Notes under the pieces: model-generated | The model's database searches: none | Told to the model about the DNA's origin: nothing | What the model saw: the letters and a program-made list of their open reading frames with translations, nothing else | NCBI GenBank assembly: GCA_947474755.1 | Contig: CANJJE010000004.1 | Span: 124,001-188,000, forward strand | Source of the DNA: Burkholderiales bacterium | GTDB lineage: Bacteria > Pseudomonadota > Gammaproteobacteria > Burkholderiales > Burkholderiaceae_C | Direction: 5' to 3' | Length of the DNA: 64,000 nt | Translations under genes and position numbers: made by a program | Part shown: one piece after another, positions 60,201 through 64,000 of the stretch | Position numbering within the stretch: the first letter of the stretch is position 1 | Layout: each line of letters begins with the position of its first letter

Positions 60201-63200
60201 TGAATTGCGCGCCGGTGAGCTTGAACGACAGCGTCTTCGACGACGCTGGCAGCGTGAACGACTGGCTCAGGCGCGAGGCCAGGCTTGGGTTTTCGCTGAG
60301 CACGCCCTGGCCATTGACCACGCTGGCGCCACCCGTAGCCGACCAGCCGAAGGTGGGCAGGATGGCATCGGACACCCCGAACGAACCGTTGGTGATGCCC
60401 ACTGGCGGCGGGTCGGCGTTGACATTCGCCGGGCCGATCTGCACGTCGGTGGTTGTTCCCGTTCCCAAGCCGCCACTCAGCGTTGCCGCGAGGATCGCTG
60501 CATCGAGCTGCGATGGCAGCTTGCGTTGGAACAAGCCCAAGCTGTCGGCCATCAGGTCGCCGGCGTGGTCGCTGTCGCTCAGGTGGTTGCCGTCGTTGGT
60601 CAACATCACGCGCACGCCGGGGGCGGTGAACACCTTCGAGCCATCGGCGGTGGTGGTGACGTAGCGGTCGAATCCTGCATAGCCGCTCAGGAAGCCCAGC
60701 GTGTGACCCAGCTCGTGCGCGATGACAGTGAACAGGTCGTACTTGCCGGCGGCGGCCGAGTTCGGGTCGCTGAACTCCGACGCGTCGAGCGGCGTCGGGT
60801 CGACGAACCAGCCGTGGCCATCGGCGTTGACGTCGAGGACGATGCGGCCTTCCGAAGGCTTGCCATTGGCGTCCAGCTGGGTGATGTAGGCCTGGCCGAG
60901 TTGGCCGGCTGGCAGATCGGCGATGGAGAGGCGCCAATTGCCAGATCCAGACTGTTCGGCGGCTTGGGTCCACAGAGCTCCGGCTATGTTGACCATCGAC
61001 AGTGCTGCAGTGATGCCCGGCGATCCAGCGGCAGAGGTGGCGCCGCCCCTGTCACCGGCAGCCAAGCGGCCACCCGAGCCCGCGACGCTGCCAGGCGGCG
61101 CCACGTTGGTTAGAGGCATGGGTTGCGGAAGCGGCACGTTATCAAGCTGAAGGTGGGCGCCCTGGTCCCTGAAGTACTGCAGTGAGAGGCCGCCATCAGC
61201 ATCCAGTTGTCCTGGCGCAAACACTCGCTCTGGCAGGGCAACCGACTTTCCGGGCGCAACCCCGCCCTGCGCAACCACCCACTCTGGGTTCATATACATG
61301 TTGCCATTGGGCTTGATCGGGGGGAACAAGAAGGTGATCCCATCCTCAGCCAAGGTGCCGGCGACGCCACGGGCCTGAACGCGCGCCACTTGCATGGCGT
61401 CTGCGCGACGCACCATCTCGGCGATTCGCAGCTCGTCGGGAACCTGTTCCAGCGACACGGGATTCGGTGAGGCAACGCCACCCATTGACGTTTGGATGTG
61501 ACCGCGCCTCAGTTGCTCGCTGTTCGCGAACTCCAGCACTTGGTCGATCTGGGCCTGTCGTGCCGCGCTGGGCGCTGGCGTCGGGACGCCTGGGGTCGCC
61601 ACCCTCAACTCCGACGCCGGGATGTAGCGACCATCCGAGAACACCATCTCAGGCTTGGTGGACACCGGCGTGCTGGCGATCAATGCGTCCAGATCGAGTT
61701 CCAGGGGATCTCGCATGGGCGGAGTCGCCAACGATGCCGGCGCGCGTGAGACAGCCGATCCGTTCTCCGCCATGCGCGCCGCGCGGCTTTCTTCTGCGGC
61801 TTTGAGTGCCTGGCGGTAGTCGCCGGCGCGTTCAGCGTAAAACGTTCTCGCGCCTTCGTAGCTGGCGGTGGTCGACTTTTTCCATCCTTCGGCCCACTGC
61901 AGCCCGCCGTCGGTGGAAGCAACTCTGATTCGCACCTCATTGCGATTCTTCAGCGTGGTCATGCCATCGCCGGTGAACACATTGACAGGGCCCGGGTCTC
62001 CGATTTTTGCGATTTCTGCGCGACTGACGTAGCCCCCCTTTTCGGCACCCATCGTGAAATGAGCACCGTGGTAAATCGACGGCTTGGCGTCTCCAGCCTG
62101 CATCAGCTTGCGGTTCAGCGGATCGACGACCTTGGTCAGAATATCGTCGTTCGTCAGGTACTTGCCGGTGGTGCGGTCACGCACCCAGCCCAGATCCAGG
62201 TCGCTGCGCAGCCACTGGCCGTCCGGCCCCTTCAGCAAACCGAGGACAGATTTGGCCTTGACCGCTTCGGGTTTGCCTGCCCAGCCCCGGGCCACGCCGA
62301 AGCCCGTGCCAGCGGCAGTCACGCGATCCGTGGCGCGGATGGCGATCTCGAGGTTGTTTTCCTTGGCGAACGCCTTGATCACGGCCTGCTGGCGCTCGGT
62401 GGCACCGCTCACGGGGCCCCACTTTTCCATCGACCAGTTCTTGATCGCGTCGCTGACGCCATCCGTGAAGCTCTTCGGCTTGGGCGGGGTGGTATTCGCC
62501 AGAACGCTCTCGATGCCGGTGTAACGAGGTGGCTCGATGCCTTTGGTGAGCCATGCCTGCTTGACTTCGGCGGTCTTCGGTGTCAGGCCGCTGGCTTCCA
62601 TTTCCTGCCGCATGCCGGATGCCGCATCCGATGTGGCAGCGCGCTTGGCCTCGGCGGCATTGCGTGCCTCCTGCATCTGCCGAATCTCGTAGTCGATCCG
62701 CATCGACTCCCGCGTGCGGGCGGTGGCTTGCGCTTGCTCGGCAACCCGGGCGTTGCGGACTTCTCCCGCGCCGCGGTTCAATTGGGTGGCGCGTTCGGTG
62801 TTGCTGGCGGCTGCGGCGCCGCGCGAGCCTTCGGCGATGGCCCGCTCGCCCCGGCTGGCGGACATGGCCGTTTCAAGCTTTCCGGCCGTGGCGACGCTGC
62901 GTTCGAGGTCAGTCGCTTTGCTCACTTTGCTCAGCCCCTGCGCCCCTTCGGCAAAACGCTCTGCCAGGGCAAACCCTTTGCTGAGTTTTCCAGCCGCACC
63001 CGCGATCATGAATGGATCGACGAACAATCCAGCCACATTGGCGACGGTGACGCCAACATCGAGCGAACCCCTGAGGTCTTCAGGCATGACTTTGCGGAGT
63101 TCGGCCACCTGCTCGTCCCAGCGAGTGGTCAGCCCCTTCGAGGGCGAGATGGTGGTGGGCGCCTGGATGAAGGCGTCGAGGGCGCCTGCGCAGGGATTGT

Positions 63201-64000
63201 TCAGTTGCGCCTTGATCTTGTTGATCGAGCTGTCGTAGAAAGTATCAGACAGTCTCTTGGACCATTCCGAGCCGGTAACCCCGTGCACGTTCTCGAATAC
63301 TCGACCTGCCACAGCTTCGCCTGCAAAAACCGCTGTGTCGAAGCCAAACCAGGCCAGATCGGCGATCCCGGTGACGAAGGTGACTCCGAAGTGCGTGGTG
63401 CCCGCGACGCCCGCGACACCCATCTTGACCGGCGCTATCGCGATGTCGTACGCGGTCTGTCTGATGGTCTGCCCGATCACGCTACCGAGTTCGCTGTTGC
63501 CGGTCGGGTCCATCCGGTCCAGCGGCCGGTTGCTGACATAGCGGTACAGGTTGGCATCGCCCGCCGCAAAGCCGATCGGGTCGCGGCTCACGAATCGTCC
63601 GAGCGAGTTGTCGTACCACCGCGCGCGGTAGTCCATCAGGCCCGTCTGCATATCGAGCTCTCGCCCTGTGTAGCCGAAGCGGGGTGACTGCCCAGCCTGG
63701 GTCTGCGAACTGATCTTGCCGAAGCTGTCGTAGACGATGTGGTCGATCGCCTGGCCGTTGGCGCCGACGACATCGCGCACGCTGTTCTGGTGGTCGGCCA
63801 GGCTCCAGCGCAGCTGATTGCCGCGCTGCTCGGACAGCACCGCGTCCATGCCCGGGCCGTGCAACATCAGCTCGGTCAGCTGCCCGCTGCCGTTGAACAC
63901 CATCGAGATGTCGTCGCGGTCGTGGATGTAGCTTTCGGTGACGGCGGCCTGCCCACCCGCACCGTCGGCGTCGCGGGTGGCGCCCACCTTCCAGCCGAAG
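57220..64000 (-). CDS. Giant Rhs / metzincin / Ig-PKD-cadherin surface protein (N-terminus outside window)
   Basis: The frame is open through base 64000, so the N-terminus is missing; at least 2255 residues are visible (numbered from 63987). Order: end of an Rhs core with FGYTGRELDMQTGLMDYRAR and VSRDPIGFAAGDANLYRYVS (about 20-165); a helix-rich region; a possible toxin-like segment (about 545-660); a metzincin-like domain with HELGH (His1091, Glu1092, His1095; about 1000-1165); a jelly-roll-like domain; Ig-like, PKD (DWGDGTQS), two cadherin-like repeats (about 1560-1745), a second Ig-PKD pair (to 1920); an Arg/Glu/Ser-rich linker (about 1925-1975); and an SbsA-Ig-like end (LPAGEYRVLLRSDSGAF). 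It is probably the substrate of the export genes that follow immediately. Confidence 0.85.
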   Translation of the reverse strand, partial: FGWKVGATRDADGAGGQAAVTESYIHDRDDISMVFNGSGQLTELMLHGPGMDAVLSEQRGNQLRWSLADHQNSVRDVVGANGQAIDHIVYDSFGKISSQTQAGQSPRFGYTGRELDMQTGLMDYRARWYDNSLGRFVSRDPIGFAAGDANLYRYVSNRPLDRMDPTGNSELGSVIGQTIRQTAYDIAIAPVKMGVAGVAGTTHFGVTFVTGIADLAWFGFDTAVFAGEAVAGRVFENVHGVTGSEWSKRLSDTFYDSSINKIKAQLNNPCAGALDAFIQAPTTISPSKGLTTRWDEQVAELRKVMPEDLRGSLDVGVTVANVAGLFVDPFMIAGAAGKLSKGFALAERFAEGAQGLSKVSKATDLERSVATAGKLETAMSASRGERAIAEGSRGAAAASNTERATQLNRGAGEVRNARVAEQAQATARTRESMRIDYEIRQMQEARNAAEAKRAATSDAASGMRQEMEASGLTPKTAEVKQAWLTKGIEPPRYTGIESVLANTTPPKPKSFTDGVSDAIKNWSMEKWGPVSGATERQQAVIKAFAKENNLEIAIRATDRVTAAGTGFGVARGWAGKPEAVKAKSVLGLLKGPDGQWLRSDLDLGWVRDRTTGKYLTNDDILTKVVDPLNRKLMQAGDAKPSIYHGAHFTMGAEKGGYVSRAEIAKIGDPGPVNVFTGDGMTTLKNRNEVRIRVASTDGGLQWAEGWKKSTTASYEGARTFYAERAGDYRQALKAAEESRAARMAENGSAVSRAPASLATPPMRDPLELDLDALIASTPVSTKPEMVFSDGRYIPASELRVATPGVPTPAPSAARQAQIDQVLEFANSEQLRRGHIQTSMGGVASPNPVSLEQVPDELRIAEMVRRADAMQVARVQARGVAGTLAEDGITFLFPPIKPNGNMYMNPEWVVAQGGVAPGKSVALPERVFAPGQLDADGGLSLQYFRDQGAHLQLDNVPLPQPMPLTNVAPPGSVAGSGGRLAAGDRGGATSAAGSPGITAALSMVNIAGALWTQAAEQSGSGNWRLSIADLPAGQLGQAYITQLDANGKPSEGRIVLDVNADGHGWFVDPTPLDASEFSDPNSAAAGKYDLFTVIAHELGHTLGFLSGYAGFDRYVTTTADGSKVFTAPGVRVMLTNDGNHLSDSDHAGDLMADSLGLFQRKLPSQLDAAILAATLSGGLGTGTTTDVQIGPANVNADPPPVGITNGSFGVSDAILPTFGWSATGGASVVNGQGVLSENPSLASRLSQSFTLPASSKTLSFKLTGAQFKSNGSGPQDAFEVALLDPSTMSALGGVVGLSGTDALLNIQADGTVRAGAAVTVSGLVGGKLPADLFAPVTVTIDLSGLPAGQAATIYFDLLGLGSLGSQVTIDDVAFDANQAPTLAAVAPITVNEGSTITVPLVSSDPEGDAITYVLDAAPAGATIDAQGRITWAAVDGPASAVFTVRAVDSKGASSAARSFTVNVVNVSPTFTVEVPTTIRAGEAFSIKLSATDPGTDTISQWRIDWGDGTQSTVAGTATSTGHTYAAALTAAVITVQAIDEDGTWTAPVITREVLPVNPPVNHPPIARADSALTLRNQPVTIDVLANDAEPDGQAMTAEAVTQPAHGALTRDTAGRFIYTPTFGYVGADSFSYRAGDGQLFSDPVTVEIKVSAVNDAPVAAGESYSTPRDTAKVLAVLGNDNDPNGDALSVVVVSGPAHGALVTNPDGTLTYTPALGYSGPDSFSYRASDGLLQSDAVIVSLAVTPVNHPPVLAPVANASVLEGTIHSVALIGTDADGNALTYVLDQAPPGASIDAAGVVRWNAVNGPAVGNFTAHAVDAAGASSAPVSFVITVANVAPVIAVSAPATVRAGTPVTLSLSATDPGADTISQWLIDWGDGTQSGVAGAGAGAAVNASHTYSAARAATGIVVRAVDADGTWTAPTVTREVLPAASAPSQRPRVEDDGRGRQKERERESRERDSERERSESDSRRPRLETRAAERPGFNLGVDLIDQTAHRSNRVVAVVVADGRPGINADGSAPLTAEAMQALIESNPTAAGVAGPSSTAALQINSMVATELGLRVRFNQALAAAALQAASGSALLLMRGDQVVPGKLVIDPDGEGLRFDTDAGTLPAGEYRVLLRSDSGAFVTPEGSRLDGDYDGRAGGDFQGRFTVPVSAGLGAADASSELSYEAQAIKDYADIFAALSGGWGGAMSAALGPLANNRRRRGRTMCDQAVRVEGLDRLHTEDLDFAVQAVVPTAVAAQAGRARASANDWEIRI
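58215..58755 (-). repeat. Internal Ig-PKD module, copy 2
   Basis: Encodes a second Ig-like domain (DGNALTYVLDQAPPGASID) and PKD domain (ISQWLIDWGDGTQS, then DADGTWTAPTVTREVLP), the duplicate of the module at 59335-59885. The pair flanks the cadherin-like repeats, which points to duplication of a block. Confidence 0.75.
59335..59885 (-). repeat. Internal Ig-PKD module, copy 1
   Basis: Encodes an Ig-like domain (EGDAITYVLDAAPAGATID) followed by a PKD domain (ISQWRIDWGDGTQS, then DEDGTWTAPVITREVLP). It matches copy 2 closely at protein and DNA level and precedes the two cadherin-like repeats in translation order. Confidence 0.75.

Noticed and set aside
59210-60973. A 587-codon alternative frame inside the giant gene
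   Set aside because: The giant frame shows clear Ig, PKD and metzincin motifs here; the alternative frame has only skewed composition.

Overview
The window is a 64 kb, GC-rich, gene-dense chromosomal segment from a betaproteobacterium. The order gltA - leuC - leuD - leuB - asd - fimV - truA - trpF - trpB - trpA - accD - folC - dedD - cvpA - purF - metZ is the conserved Burkholderiales core arrangement. The genus cannot be named from the sequence alone; a Leptothrix/Rubrivivax/Methylibium-like member of the order is a reasonable guess. No rRNA operon, CRISPR array, prophage or intact insertion sequence is visible.

Layout. (1) 1-20400, + strand: the end of sdhE, citrate synthase with a clear terminator, then a long run of housekeeping genes. 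These cover leucine synthesis, aspartate-semialdehyde dehydrogenase, the polar organiser FimV, tRNA pseudouridylation, the late tryptophan pathway, fatty-acid, folate and purine synthesis, methionine synthesis and glutamyl-tRNA synthetase. Many of these genes touch or overlap. (2) 20379-20900: a tRNA cluster (Ala-GGC, Glu-TTC, Asp-GTC) with its own promoter, a structured leader and a strong terminator. (3) 21100-33550: an accessory region with a MarR-like regulator divergent from a fatty-acid desaturase, a DUF1097 membrane protein, a YghU-type glutathione transferase, a BLUF blue-light receptor, CreA, phospholipase A, a SulP/STAS anion transporter preceded by two overlapping mini-ORFs, a beta-hydroxyacid dehydrogenase divergent from dhaL-dhaK, and a type II NADH dehydrogenase. 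(4) 33600-33985: a mosaic of two inverted-repeat units between convergent genes. (5) 34023-45267, - strand: a complete glycogen cluster transcribed glgP-glgB-glgX-malQ-glgC-glgA, four of the genes coupled by overlapping or adjoining start and stop codons. (6) 45450-48661: an ABC1/UbiB-like kinase and a chemotaxis receptor.

(7) 48857-64000, - strand, is the most interesting part. Six tightly spaced genes encode, in transcription order: a giant (>2250 aa, N-terminus outside the window) surface or secreted protein combining an Rhs core, a metzincin-like domain and Ig/PKD/cadherin repeats; a TolC-type outer-membrane channel; a GAF-domain protein fused to an HlyD-type adaptor; a membrane M50 metalloprotease with a PqqD-like N-terminus and an HlyD-like C-terminus; a short SecA-like ATPase lacking the normal C-terminal domains; and a small periplasmic HlyD-type adaptor. 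No ABC transporter or inner-membrane pump is encoded inside the cluster. The inferred role is a dedicated export system in which a truncated SecA and/or the M50 protein replaces the ABC ATPase of a type I system for one very large substrate. This is inference from gene content and order.
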